Origin: Nemania diffusa
Taxonomy: Eukaryota > Ascomycota > Sordariomycetes > Xylariales > Xylariaceae
Direction of reading: 5' to 3'
DNA length: 64,000 nt
NCBI GenBank assembly: GCA_038501195.1
Contig: JBBPUQ010000010.1
Span: 1,319,501-1,383,500, forward strand
The translations under genes were made by a program, and so were the position numbers. The notes beneath the pieces are model-generated. The model was not told where the DNA came from, did no database searches, and worked only from the letters and a program-made list of their open reading frames with translations. Positions 22,950-33,990 of this stretch are shown in pieces; the first letter of the stretch is position 1, and each line of letters opens with the position of its first letter.

Positions 22950-24581
22950 TCATTCGGCCGCCGGCGTCTTGGCCCGTAGACGAACCCCGTACCTGAGAAG
23001 TAGGTATGGCGAGATGACACCAACGACAAGCCCAATGGCCGCGATCGTAGTATTACCGACGCCGTACCCGAGTGAATCATACAGGCTAGGGGCGAACAAC
23101 GGGAACAGGAAGGCCGTAAGGCTCTTAAGGAACTGCGCCGCCGACAGGGCGCTGCTGGTGTAGTCGGAATACGCGTCAATGACGTAGCCCTGTAGAACCA
23201 TGCCCGCGATCTGAGTTCCGAAAGTGAAAATAAAAGCACCAATGTCCACCACGATCCAGTGAACGTGCTCCTGCGCCGACCAGCCGTACAAGATGAGCCC
23301 TAGGGGCCCTATGATGGCGAAGGGGAAGACGAGCGGGAGTCTGTGTTCCGGTTCGTGTTCGCCGTGGCGCCTTGTCATGCGCCGGCATAAAATGTCCATC
23401 AGTTCGCCGCCGAGCTGAGAGCCTAGGATCTCGCCCAATGCGCAGGAAATGTAGTGTAAACCGCTCACCTCCAGCGACTGGTGGTACTGAGACGTGAAGA
23501 TGTCGGCAAAGCTGACTAGTACTACGTATAGAAGACCGTAATTGAGTGCCGAGATGACAGTTGTGATTTGAACTACGGGATGGAATAGCAAAAGTCGGAT
23601 CGGACGACCTAGCACGCGCGATAGGATAGTGGTCAAGGGTTGCTCGTGATCAAGACGCTCAACCAATGTCATGTACTTCACATCATCCTACTGTTAGTAG
23701 CTGTCTTTCCAGGTTCTCGAGGAGCACGAAGAGATGAAGGGGAGTTTTTATGTTTGAACCACCACTCAGAAGTCGAGGTGGGTAACTCGGAAAAGGAAGG
23801 TTTAGAGACTCACCTGGTTGTTTCCAGTCTCGCGGCGTAGGCGGGCAGCACGACGCTTCAGAATGACGGCGGCATACGTTTCCTGAAAAGTAAAGAGACA
23901 GACGGCAATGGCGAGGCCCTGGAAGATGGAGGTCGACCAGAACATCCATCGCCAGCTAGCGCGAGCAGTAATGACGGCTCCTAAGATAGGACCGACCGCA
24001 ACAGCGACCAAGGGGATGGCCAGATAGGCCCCCAGAGATTTGCCGCGCTGCTCCTTGGGCCAGACGTCGCCCAAGACACCCCCGCCGAGAGAGTAGATGG
24101 CGCTCGCTCCAAAACCAGCGAACAGGCGGGATGCGATGAGGACTTCCTTGGTGTTCGCAAAGCCACACGCCAGATTCCAGGCGAGGAACCAAATGTTCGA
24201 AACGTGCAGCACCACCTGCCTACCGTACATCTCCGACAGCGGCCCGATGACGAGGGGCCCGAAGGCGGTGGCGAGGAGGTAGATGGACAGGGACAGGTTC
24301 GATTCGGCCGGGGTCATGTGCAAGTCGGCTGCGATGACGGGCAACGCAGGCGCCATGATGGTGGAAACGAGGATACGATTGAATCCCGTGGCGGATAAAA
24401 TGTTGGTAACTACCCATTTTCGACGCTCAGGCCACTGGATGGGATTATCCGTGTCATGCGGCTCAGCGAAGACGACTAGGTAAGGATCTGAGGAGTCTTC
24501 TCTCTTATCCTCGAGAGCCAACTCAGAACCCACAGCAGTCGTAGCCGGAGTTGGGATCTCCGAGTCCTGCTGCAGCCCCAT
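22950..24581 (-). CDS. MFS transporter, DHA1 drug:H+ antiporter type
   Basis: Two exons (23814-24581, 22950-23687) give 501 residues. The intron runs from a GTGAGT donor to CTAACAGTAG. The N-terminal soluble segment ends at DNPIQWPERRKWVV, typical of fungal DHA1 members. Next come MTPAESNLSLSIYLLATAFG, GPLSEMYGRQ (motif A) and FGASAIYSLGGGVLGDVW, then a WRWMFW turn. A long central loop precedes the second six-helix half (RLPLVFPFAIIGPLGLILYG). Length and topology are normal for a 12-helix exporter at the plasma membrane or a vesicle. In a metabolite cluster it would export the product or provide self-protection. Confidence 0.85.
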
Positions 24582-25500
24582 GACGGAAAATTATTGTTGA
24601 GAATGACTATTGGTAAAAGGTATTTCCGGCTCAAAATAATATTTTCCTTCAGCTCCTAGGCCCAGAAATGCGGGCAAGGCTGGCTGGTCACAAGGGCTAT
24701 GTTATGTATCAAGAGTAAGTACGGAGAGGAACGAACTAGGCGGACGGGACTTTAAAAGGTAGTAGAAAACAGGGGCAGGTTACATGTAATGAGTGGGTAA
24801 TGACGGGAACTGATTATCTTTTTGATCTGATAAAATCTAATCAGATCAAGTACCTACCCATGTAGGTACATACGTATATGTAGGGTAGATAGGCAACGCA
24901 GAGGCTTTGTGGCGTGCTTATCCGAGCCATCCGCCTTCCATTAGGTATCTATCTGTACTGTATGTATGGTACTCACCACCTGATAGAATTGCTGACAGGG
25001 TTTAATTGAAACACAAACCCTGCCGATGTGCAAGTATTTCTATCCAATCCAGTCAATTCGTACCACGCAATCTTTCAGCTTCGGGTGAACCATCTACGAA
25101 TAGCAGAGGGCCGTAGATACCTAGCGCCCTGTGTGAGACTAGATCAGCGGTGCTTGATCACATGTTTACAGTAGTCATTACGTTTTTTTTTTCCATCGTT
25201 CGTCCGTAAAGGGGACGGGGATCCGACCGGAATGAAGAGCATGGACCTGATAATAGAACTTTGGTACACAATCCTGCATGTCTTACGACATCAACAAGAC
25301 CGGAGCAGCGATGGGCGATAGGAGATTGCACTTCAGCATTTTATGTAGGAAAGGCGCTAACATTTTGGCATTCAAGGTGTGGCAACGCGTTCGGTCTAGT
25401 TATGAAAAGTTAAAAGAAATAGGCTTCCAAGCAGGGATCAAATCTGGCCAGGAGACCGTCCACCGAGGCGAACGCTTGCAGCCCCAGACAAGCGTAGAAC
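24582..25500. other. intergenic upstream of the MFS gene
   Basis: Contains TACCTAC/GTAGGTA heptamers around 24850-24890 and a short T-run near 25183. No gene is supported. An open frame at 25278-25559 mostly overlaps the 3' end of the FMN-protein gene on the other strand and has no family. Confidence 0.5.
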
Positions 25501-26408
25501 TCACGAAGGCCTCGCCGCCTTTTCAGCATACCGGCGCGCAGCCTCGGTGTTTCCCCTGAAACTATCGAGGTACTGCGGCGTGGCCGGCATCAGGTTCGTC
25601 TCAGCGGCCACGGGCTCGCCCCACGCCGTGTACGCGGGCACGACGCCGGCCCACACGCGCCGGCGCATCTCCGTGTCCTTGAGGTCGTTGCGGTCCTCGC
25701 CCGTCGAGCCCGTGCGGACCTTGGCGCTCGCCGTGTCGATCTCGACCCGCAGGATCCCCGTGGCCTTCTGCTCCGCCGCGCTGGGATACCGCGTCTCCGC
25801 CCACCGCCCCGGCACCAGGTTGTCCGTGATGCGCCCCATGGCCCAGAGCCGTTCGGCCTCGTCGTCCACGACGCGCGCGCGCCCGAACACGCACGCTGAC
25901 CGGTAGTTGCAGCTGTGGTGGTTCGGCGTCAGCGCGAGCACGACGCCGTCGAAGAGCGTCGCAGCCACGCACACTCGCATCCCTGCGTCATCGTCGCCAG
26001 TGGCGGCGGCGGTGGCATCACGGCCCCGCGTCGTTCGCATCATGCGCGACGACACGTACCCGTGCAGGTAGATGGAGCGGGGGCTGTCTGGTTTCCCGTC
26101 CGGGTCTTCGAAGTTGCCCGTGAACCCCATCATCGGGAGGATGACGGGATATGCCTCCGCGCCATGCTCCCCATTCTGCGCATCGGGTACGAAGGAGACA
26201 TGGACGATTGGCGTGTCATCGATTATGTTGTTGATTGTTTCGTAGTCGTAGATACCTGTACATTTTCTCAGCTAATACCCCCCTTGTCTCTCCTAATGAT
26301 TGTTGCCGTCTTGCGAAACGGTTGTAGGTAGTGTGAAGGTGACGTACCTCGATTTCGGTATCGGACCACTGTATTGGTGGATGTCTTTACATAACCGTTC
26401 TCATCCAT
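25501..26408 (-). CDS. FMN-binding split-barrel protein (pyridoxamine-phosphate-oxidase-like)
   Basis: Two exons (26348-26408 and 25501-26255) give 271 residues. The short first exon encodes NTVVRYRNRG and is needed for the family's R-G-x-Y-D-Y-E-T start. Exon 2 continues IYDYETINNIIDDTPIVHVS and YPVILPMMGF. It then has SIYLHGYVSSRMM, ALTPNHHSCNYRSACVFGRA and WAGVVPAYTAWGEPV. This is the Pyridox_ox_2 / flavin-nucleotide-binding group, related to NimA-type nitroimidazole reductases. The H-x-x-x-x-N-Y-R-S motif is intact. GC content and codon use are higher than in neighbours. A redox or protective role beside a transporter and PLP enzymes is plausible, but no reaction is established for fungal members. 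Confidence 0.8.
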
Positions 26409-27289
26409 TTTCTCCACCTTCAGCGATTTAGTCGTCGGTTTTTGCCCATAATACTGATTCTTCCCGCAAAGACGGGCTTTATTTGTACACCATTATACAT
26501 TTTGCGCATCTAGACTATGCAGTTCATCACTCCGGGCAGCTAGGTAGCATTCCTCTCGGTAAGGCTGGGTAGTATTTACTCGCCAATACATGTACCACTC
26601 GCTACCGCCCTCTTACCTACCGCGTACCACAGTAACCCCGACGTGTTAACGTTCCCTGGAAATGAGGTTCTACCGTGCATACATAGCGTGGTCCGTCATG
26701 CATGGAAGACTAACTAGAGGACTGGGGTAGGGATCTTAGTGGTATGGGGCATGCATGGAAGACCGCTAGCATAGCTTGGCTCCTCTTGGCGATCGGGCCC
26801 TACATCCATATCCCTGCAAAGGTAGAAAGAATCCATGTCTGCACCTCCAGAGCTGGTTGACGAGGTACTTTATCTACTCGAAGAACGGGAATCAGCCGCC
26901 ACAGCGGTCGCGAAGCAGAATTCATAGGGAACGGGGGATGGATAAAATATAGCTATAGCAATCAATTCAACGAATTTGAGGCTCATCATAGCGAGATATG
27001 AACCCTATTTTCTCCCATAAATTCTCCGAGCATTAGACCTATGTATTTATACTTTTAGTAGGTGTATTCAGCAGTGCGAGCGGCCCCGTTATTCCACTCT
27101 TGAAAATATGCAAAGATGTTAAGTGCGAGCTCAGCTCCATGTGGAGTAACGGTGCTTTCTTGTATCTAGTAAAGCAATAATATTCGCTTTAGATAACACT
27201 TTTATTGGTATAACCACGTTACTCCACTTATACATCAAAGAGCTATAGATACATCTCTTCATGTTTAGCCCGGCCATCTTGTAGGTCTC
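26409..27289. other. intergenic with a dispersed-repeat fragment
   Basis: No gene. A 30-bp block at 27075-27104 (TGCGAGCGGCCCCGTTATTC and following) matches 4306-4335 at 29 of 30 positions. Nearby GTGGAGTAACG and CGTTACTCCAC form an inverted pair, suggesting the remains of a short non-autonomous transposon. Confidence 0.5.
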
Positions 27290-29077
27290 TCACTTCCGTC
27301 CTCGCAGAGCCGTCATGGCTCGTGAAAATGCCTCTATCAGAATCTCTGGATCCTCCACCCCAACAGATATCCGAATGATGCTTTCCCGGACCCCGTAGCG
27401 CGCAGCCCAATCCTTCTCCTTGTAGAACACAGTTTGCACGTAGGGTTGCGCCAACGTGATCTCGGCTCCGAGGGATGGCCCCTTGTAGACATCCAGCGCG
27501 TCGAAAAACACAGCCGCGTCGTCCGTCGTGTCGAAATCGAGAGTGAACAAGCTGCCATACCCGGCTTTAAACCCATCCTCTACTGACGGCCGCATCAGGG
27601 TCTCGAAGTTCGGGGTGGACCACGTGCAGGTGCTCGGGTGGTAGATCTGACGTAGGGGCGTCTTAGGATCGTCCACGAACCGCAGCAGGAGCGAAATCAC
27701 TTGCGTCGTGTTCTCGTTCATCTTCGCAGCGCGGGGTAGGTAATCGCGACTGTTCGCCTCGAGCTTCACGGCGTCTCGGTGGTAAAGGTCGTTGCTGTAC
27801 CCCTCAAGTAGAACGGCCCGCAGGCGCGCGTGGAAAGGGGATCGGGGGTTCAGTGCCACGCAACCTCCCATCACGTCCGCTAGACCGCTGAAGGCCTTAG
27901 TCAGGGACGATACGACGATGTCGGCTACCCCTAGGAGATCGACGTTGGCAACGCCGCCGATGGTGTCGTCCACGATAACTACGAAGCCGTATCGGTCTGC
28001 TAGTTGACGCAGACGGCTTAGGTCGACTGTCCGTAGCAGTGGATTTGACGCGCACTCGCACCAGACCGCCTGGATCGTGGTGCCTTGCTGCATCATCATG
28101 TGCAGGTAGTCCTCGAGCAGCTCCATCTCAGAAAGGGTGCCGAACCCGTAGAAGACGCAGCTCTTGGCAAAATCCTGCTGGACTTTCAGCGTCAGCTCGT
28201 ATGGGAAGCCGAACACGACGGACTTTGTTCCCGGCCAGTTCCGGAGCGCGGTGGTTAGGTTGTAGATTGCTGACATGCCCGTAGAGTACAGGAAGACGTC
28301 GTCTGCAGCAGTCAGCGTGCTTCTTGGGCCTCCGATGGGAGCGCGTTCTAGGAGCGATGCAACTCGGCCACGGATCGTGGAATATGCCGAACACTCCCGC
28401 CAACTACACGGTCCTGTCTGCTCGCTATGTACGGGAAAGTCCCCCAAGTTACATGTTTTGACGGTCTCCACGCCACGTAGGAGGTCTTCAGCCAGGCGAG
28501 ACGAAATACCACTTCCAGTCAGTCGCCAGAACGTCATGCCCTGGTCCGCCGCACTGGAAGATAAGAACACGGTATGGACTGCCACGGTGGTATGGCCAAT
28601 CTCCAAGGTGAAAGACTGCACCCGGCCGGGTGTGGGATTGGAGCCTGCGTCCGCCTTGCCTTGTAATAGTCGGCAAACATATTCGAGGCAGGAAGTGGCA
28701 TATGGCTTAGAAGAGAAGACGAAGCACGTCTCGTCGGCTTGGCCGAACTGGCTAGCGAAGAAATCGTGAACCTAGCAACAAAACGGATATCATTCAGCCT
28801 CAATTCACAGCATCTCTGGCACAGTTAAGCTTACCTTCTGGACGGTCGAATGCAAGAATGATCGCGGATAGCCGCTTTTCTGGACACTCGCAATGCGCTC
28901 CGTCCTGTGCGCAAAATCGACCATGTCCTGCCACTTAGGAAGCTGGACAGATATTGCATGAGGCACATCGGGAACACGCGACCCGAGCTGCGGCAGCGTG
29001 GACTTCCGTCGAGGAGTGGATTTCTTAAGCATATGGCTCTGCATTGTCGCGGATCGTGGCTGTTTGCTCTCTTGCAT
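27290..29077 (-). CDS. cystathionine gamma-synthase-like PLP enzyme
   Basis: Two exons (28835-29077 and 27290-28771) give 574 residues; a later ATG at 29044 is also possible. The N-terminal extension carries DVPHAISVQLPKWQDMV and SGYPRSFLHSTVQK, diagnostic of the fungal Met-7 cystathionine gamma-synthase branch. The PLP domain has FLYSTGMSAIYNL, WCECASNPLLRT, VVIVDDTIGGVAN and IVVSSLTKAFSGLADVMGG, whose Lys forms the Schiff base. The protein is complete. Canonical members perform gamma-replacement on O-acylhomoserine with cysteine; relatives in fungal clusters (the same chemistry as Fub7 or LolC) use other nucleophiles to build unusual amino acids. The context (aldolase, transaminase, aspartokinase relic, exporter) favours a specialised role over methionine synthesis, which is inference. 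Confidence 0.85.
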
Positions 29078-29753
29078 GACAAACCGCTGTTGCTGTGGTG
29101 TAATGAGCGGTGCTCTACTTCTATCACGGGCAGTCGATCACGACCCCATGGCTTAAATCCGTATTGACTGCGCCGATATTATTTGACTTGTACCAGCGTC
29201 ATGGATTGAGTGTCATCTATTCTCCGAGTACTGAAGGTCTGAGGACGTTGATCGTCTGTCAGCTACACCAAGCAGGCTCAGGATATGCAATGTAGATGCA
29301 CTTGAGTAACATGGGATCTGAAGCCGATCTCAACTCTATGCACTTCACAGTAGCTACTGTGCATGCATGGGATGCTCAGGGTGTTTTAGGGTCCTACTAT
29401 GACGTCTACTTGTTGGTGACTGCGGTTTACAAGTAGACACGTTGGGATCACTTTAGAGTGATGATAGTCTCACAACATAGTGATCCCACGTAAAAAACGT
29501 CGTCATTGATTCTTGTCGTAGTTTTGGGGGAACTAGCCTATGATGTAACGGCGAGTTAAGCCGGGCAGTTTATACTTCATGTCATTTATAGATTAGAGTC
29601 TATTATTTGAATGTTATAACTGGTTAACTGATGGTAATGAAGCTAACTAGACAGCAAGGCTCAGCAAATCCACCGGGCCCTTCACAAGACAGTTCTACTC
29701 ATTTCATCGGCTAGCTACGGGCCTCTCAAACGTACACACAAGTTATTAAGAAT
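29078..29753. other. intergenic between the PLP enzyme and the beta-lactamase-fold gene
   Basis: No gene recognised. Short imperfect inverted repeats occur around 29390-29490 (the TAGTAGTG-like and AGTGATCCCA segments), but no defined element could be drawn. Confidence 0.45.
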
Positions 29754-31358
29754 TCAAGTTGTTCTCGCGTCTCTGAAGAAACACTGCTGGTCAGGAGGTA
29801 CACCAGCTTCATGTGCCCAGACAAGCCGGTCGATCTGGCCGACTGCATTCTCCTGAAACGCCAACTTGAAATGACTGGGGACTAGAGGATACGTAGTCAT
29901 TCGTCCGCGTCTAGCCTGCTCTTCCCGGTCAGCTAGCCATAGGAAGGTATCTGATTCGTAATGGTGCAGGCGCCATGCCTGGCTCTCAAGCCCCTGGAAC
30001 AACACCTCGAGCTGACCGCCCTTGGGCCGGATGTGAATAGCCCAGTCTCGACTTGGGTGGCGATAACAGCCGGTGTAGTTGGCGAGCGCCTTGTGCGAGA
30101 CCTCTCCGGACTGCTTCTGGTTCTCCAGTTGTCTGCGGAATCGCACAACGCTTTCGGCGTTTGAGCGGGCCGCTCGCGTCGCTAAGTCGACGAAGTCGGA
30201 GGGATGGGGCGTCTCGATCAGCGCCTCTAGCACCGCAAGACTAACCCAGCCCGACACATCGCCCAGCGCAATCGAGTTGGTGCAGACCACGACGCTGCTG
30301 TCGAGCTCTGGCACGAGGGCCATGGCCACATGGTATCCGGGCAAGCTGCCCCCGTGAGCAATGACCGGGCCGGCATAGCCCTTGGGAATAAGTGTGGGCA
30401 TTTTGTCTACGTAGATCGAGTTCCATCCCATCCCAAGGACGGTGTTTGGTAGCTGGGTTCTGTAAAAGCCGAACGCATATGACTTTTCTAGCATGGCGTG
30501 GGTGGTAGATATGTGACCGGAAAGTTGCATCGTCACGTTGCGTAACACTCCAGACTTCACACCCTTTCTTTCATTTTTATATGCCTGTAGAAGAGCGTTT
30601 GAGTATATCAATAAGTCTTCAGAAGAGCTATGGCCGCCCATCGCCGGCGCCATGATGGTGTTGCCGTTGACAGGCGGCATTGGCATCGGGTGGGGAGACG
30701 CGTCATCCATGGCCGAGTATGGTTTCGCCAGCCTAGGATCTTCGAGCAGGAGAGGTGCGAGAGACGTGTTCTTCATGCCCAACGGCCTGAATAGCGCCTC
30801 TTCGAGGTACTGGCCGAATTCCATCCCGGTGAGCTTCTCCACCACACTGTCAACGACAGCATATCCCCAGTTGCTATACGCCCACGAAGCGCGGAAATCT
30901 CCAGTAGGTTCGAGTGAAGCATAGAACGGTAACAGATCGGACTTGTTGAGAAACAGGGCGCCGTCAGCTCCTTGCCACCACAGGTTGGACCTTGCCAGGC
31001 CTGTTCGATGGGACAGAATATCAACGACAGACAGATTCTCCGTAACGGTAGCGCTTTGGCTTCGGAACTCGGGGAGAATGTCTTTAATGCGAGTGGACCA
31101 GCTCAGCCGGCCCTCGTCAACGAGTATACCAACCGCGGAAGCAGTGAGGGCCTTCGCCATTGTTCCGATGAGATAGACGGCGTCGGGTGTTGTTGGCGTA
31201 CGGGATTGTACATCTTTGAAGCCGTAGCTGCCGCGATGAATGACTTCTCCATTTCTAGTGACTCCGTAAGAGATGCTCGGAGCTCCAGCTACATCGCAAA
31301 TTTTCTTAATCGCAGGCTCGAGAGCTAAGAGGCGCTGCTTGATTGCATCTGTCGCCAT
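29754..31358 (-). CDS. beta-lactamase-fold (serine hydrolase/transferase) protein with Thr in the nucleophile position
   Basis: Intronless, 534 residues. The fold is clear: SYGVTRNGEVIHRGSYGFKD at the start, DILSHRTGLARS, FRASWAYSNWGYAVVDSVVE with the Y-x-N motif, LGMKNTSL and VIAHGGSLPGYH (third motif H-G-G). The first motif, normally S-x-x-K, reads IGTMAKALTA. The lysine is present but the serine nucleophile is Thr (codon ACA). A C-terminal domain with NYTGCYRHPS follows, as in fungal relatives. Family members include esterases, D-aminopeptidases and LovD-type acyltransferases. A Thr nucleophile would be unusual, so activity may be altered or lost. It lies between PLP enzymes, where an acyl-transfer or deacylation step would fit. 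Confidence 0.8.
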   Translation of the reverse strand: MATDAIKQRLLALEPAIKKICDVAGAPSISYGVTRNGEVIHRGSYGFKDVQSRTPTTPDAVYLIGTMAKALTASAVGILVDEGRLSWSTRIKDILPEFRSQSATVTENLSVVDILSHRTGLARSNLWWQGADGALFLNKSDLLPFYASLEPTGDFRASWAYSNWGYAVVDSVVEKLTGMEFGQYLEEALFRPLGMKNTSLAPLLLEDPRLAKPYSAMDDASPHPMPMPPVNGNTIMAPAMGGHSSSEDLLIYSNALLQAYKNERKGVKSGVLRNVTMQLSGHISTTHAMLEKSYAFGFYRTQLPNTVLGMGWNSIYVDKMPTLIPKGYAGPVIAHGGSLPGYHVAMALVPELDSSVVVCTNSIALGDVSGWVSLAVLEALIETPHPSDFVDLATRAARSNAESVVRFRRQLENQKQSGEVSHKALANYTGCYRHPSRDWAIHIRPKGGQLEVLFQGLESQAWRLHHYESDTFLWLADREEQARRGRMTTYPLVPSHFKLAFQENAVGQIDRLVWAHEAGVPPDQQCFFRDARTT

Positions 31359-31948
31359 GGGAATTAAATTGAAAGCCGAGCTGGTTCACGTATAGAATAC
31401 TTCAGGGGCTTAGACCGTCAAAAGCACTTCTACAGTAAGGGGGGTCTTGGTGATTTCGGGGATTCGGTATGTGTGCTAGTGAGCGACACGTGTGAAGGGT
31501 CCTAGAAAACCCCCGAAATTAAAGAATGCAAATCAAAAAGGTATTTTATTCGAATTGCATGATGTCATGTATTGTGGCCGTCCGGTTTCCTAGTTGTGTA
31601 GATCTCGGTCACCATGCATATGCTACCCTAACTACTCTGCAGAAGAGGCTACCACGCGCGAAAGGCATCGACTTCACATGGCATTGAAACTTTTATTACA
31701 TACCGACCGAGTGCGACTTATTGGATGAACTCTCGAACGAAACAACCAGGAATTTGAAATGAGAAATAGCTATTGTCCCACCTCGCCCACTCCTAACTGG
31801 GACCCCTACGCTGATTGTTACCTACCACCATTTTCTTTGCGCCCTCTAATTACCCAATAATCCAGCTACATCTCGTACGCCACGAGATGTCTTGTCCAAG
31901 TCCGTTCGCAAATATTCCCGAACCGCGTCTTGGTAAGCAACGGTTAGA
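31359..31948. promoter_or_regulatory. divergent intergenic region, beta-lactamase-fold / aminotransferase genes
   Basis: This 590-bp gap lies between divergent genes and so probably holds both promoters. No specific motif was recognised. Confidence 0.4.
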
Positions 31949-33529
31949 GTGTTTGAAGGCAGTGAACTCTGCTTACAAGGCGTATCGTACCTAGAAAAAT
32001 TAAACGCTCTCCAGGCCCTGTTTACAAATGATCCCGCGTCAGACAAGGCCAATCTTATGATTGGTGTCTACCGAGACGATCGTGGGAATCCTTTTTTATT
32101 AGATTCTGTGAAAATAGTGAGTTTGAAGATACACGTTTGGAACCAAGTGTTCTGGCACTTGGTGTTATTCGTCAGGCTAAACTAGTTAAACATGTAGGCG
32201 CGCCGTATGCTCTACGATAACCCAGACTGGACTCATGAGTATCCGTCATCTCATTTAGGCGAATATAGTTACCGTGAGCTCTCTACTGCGTTGTTCTTCG
32301 GTGCCTCCAGCAATTTGATTAAGAGAAAATGGTAAGATATTTGTATCCGGTCTTCAGAATACTTAAATAAAAACATGCTTAAGATTGAAAATATGAAGCA
32401 TCGCATCAATGCAATGCCTCGGTGCAAGCGGAGCTTGTCACATGGGAGCCCTCTTCCTGCGCAAATACTATGAACCCCTTCAGAAGGGCACATCACAAAA
32501 GATTTATATACCAAATGAGACTTGGGGTTAGTTATTGCCGTCTTTGACTTCACTACTCTACAGCGCGAGACACTGTATGCTCATACGTTGAAAGCCAACC
32601 ATGCAAACGTATTTCATCACGTCGGCCTTGAGACTGAATCACTGCCGTGGTTTAGCAGCAAGACTAGGTCTCTGGATATCGAGCCCTTGATTGTTGCAAT
32701 CACTTCTCTCCCTTCCGGCTCAGTCATTGTACTACAGACCGCAGGGAACAACCCGACCGGATGTGATCCAACACCCGCGGACTGGAGAAGACTAGCCGAG
32801 TGTTTCGTAGCCTGTACTCATCTAGTCTTCTTTGACGCGGCATATCCCGGCTTTGTGTCAGGTGATTTCGAACGAGACTGTGAGCCGGTGCGCAGCTTTG
32901 CCGAAGCTGGCGTTCCGATGCTTCTTGCCAGCACGTATGGCAAGGCGTTTGGGCTTTACGGCGAGCGAGTTGGGATGCTCTTTGTTACCACAGATAGTGC
33001 TGAGCATACCAGTCGCGTCGAGGGTCACATGAAGCTCCTTGCCCGAGCCGAGACTGGAGCGCAGCCTTCCTTCGGAGCCGCTATTGTCCAGGCCATTCTC
33101 AGCAATGTAGACCTACGCCGCACTTGGGAACAAGACTTGATGCGCATGGCTGCCGAGTTGCGATCAAGAAGGCATAGAATTGTAGAGGAATTACATATGC
33201 TAGATGCGAAGAAGGATTGGTCCTTCATCAAGCATCAAGTTGGTATGTTCATGTGAGTCTGAACCTCAATATGCAAACGAAAAGAATGTCGCTAACAAAT
33301 AACGAGTTAGCTATACCGGTCTTGATGTAGAGCAGATCGATAGATTGAGAAACGAGCATCATGTTTATCTACAAGATAGTGGGAGATTATCAATCGCGTG
33401 AGTCTATATCTTAGAAGACTCCTGCCCTTCTAACCTGCGGTTATCCAAACTCACAAAGCTTACATATGTAGCGGACTTAACTCTACAAACATTGAGCATG
33501 TTGCCAAAGGTCTTGACGCTGTTAGTTGA
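31949..33529 (+). CDS. aspartate-aminotransferase-like PLP enzyme (class I/II)
   Basis: Six exons (31949-32116, 32198-32331, 32399-32526, 32595-33252, 33311-33397, 33472-33529) give 410 residues without a break. Landmarks in order are NDPASDKANLMIGVYRDDRG, DNPDWTHEYPSSHLGEYSY, QCLGASGACHMGALFLRKYY, AGNNPTGCDPTPADW, VFFDAAYPGFVSG and the PLP-lysine segment STYGKAFGLYGERVGM. Substrate-binding Arg/Asn positions sit in recognisable contexts. The sequence is diverged: the usual HEYLPI and AYQGF are HEYPSS and AYPGF, suggesting specialisation away from housekeeping aspartate turnover. The first exon start is the least certain part. Paired with an HpcH-type aldolase it could interconvert a 4-hydroxy-2-oxo acid and a homoserine-type amino acid. 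Confidence 0.85.
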
Positions 33530-33990
33530 ATTGGAGAACTATTTAATACTTTGGTCCCTTTATCGCTGAGCCTAAATTCAATATATGATGGGATTACGTA
33601 GAGCATTGAACTGGAAGAATAGAACAGCTATGCCATATATTTAAATGTGCTTGTGTGGCACTCTGGAGTGGCAGATTGAGTGAGTCAACATAAAAAGGAC
33701 GTTTTTGTTTACATCATACTTCAAGGTATATTAACAGTGGCAGGGATTATTTATATTAAAAAGGTATAAACTGTAATAAATTAGCTTCTAAATTAAACCC
33801 GGATTGAAAATCAAATAAATAAAACATTATTATTATAATTTATATTTATTATTAATCAATTTATTTCATGCAACTACGCCTATTTTATGTTCAAATTTCC
33901 TTTTATATTTTCACTCCTAATTAAATATGTCATAATTTCCATTAAGCCATCTTTTAATGTTTATAATTTCCTTTAGGCTCTCATCCTCCC
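33530..33990. other. AT-rich intergenic spacer
   Basis: Strongly AT-rich (notably 33760-33960), without a gene. It separates the metabolic run from the NACHT-ankyrin gene. Confidence 0.55.

Noticed and set aside
16566..29077. Fusaric acid (FUB) cluster
   Set aside because: An aspartokinase and a gamma-PLP enzyme are shared themes, but the PKS, NRPS-like reductase, homoserine acetyltransferase and FMN dehydrogenase are absent, and the PLP enzyme is of the long Met-7 type instead of the Fub7 type.
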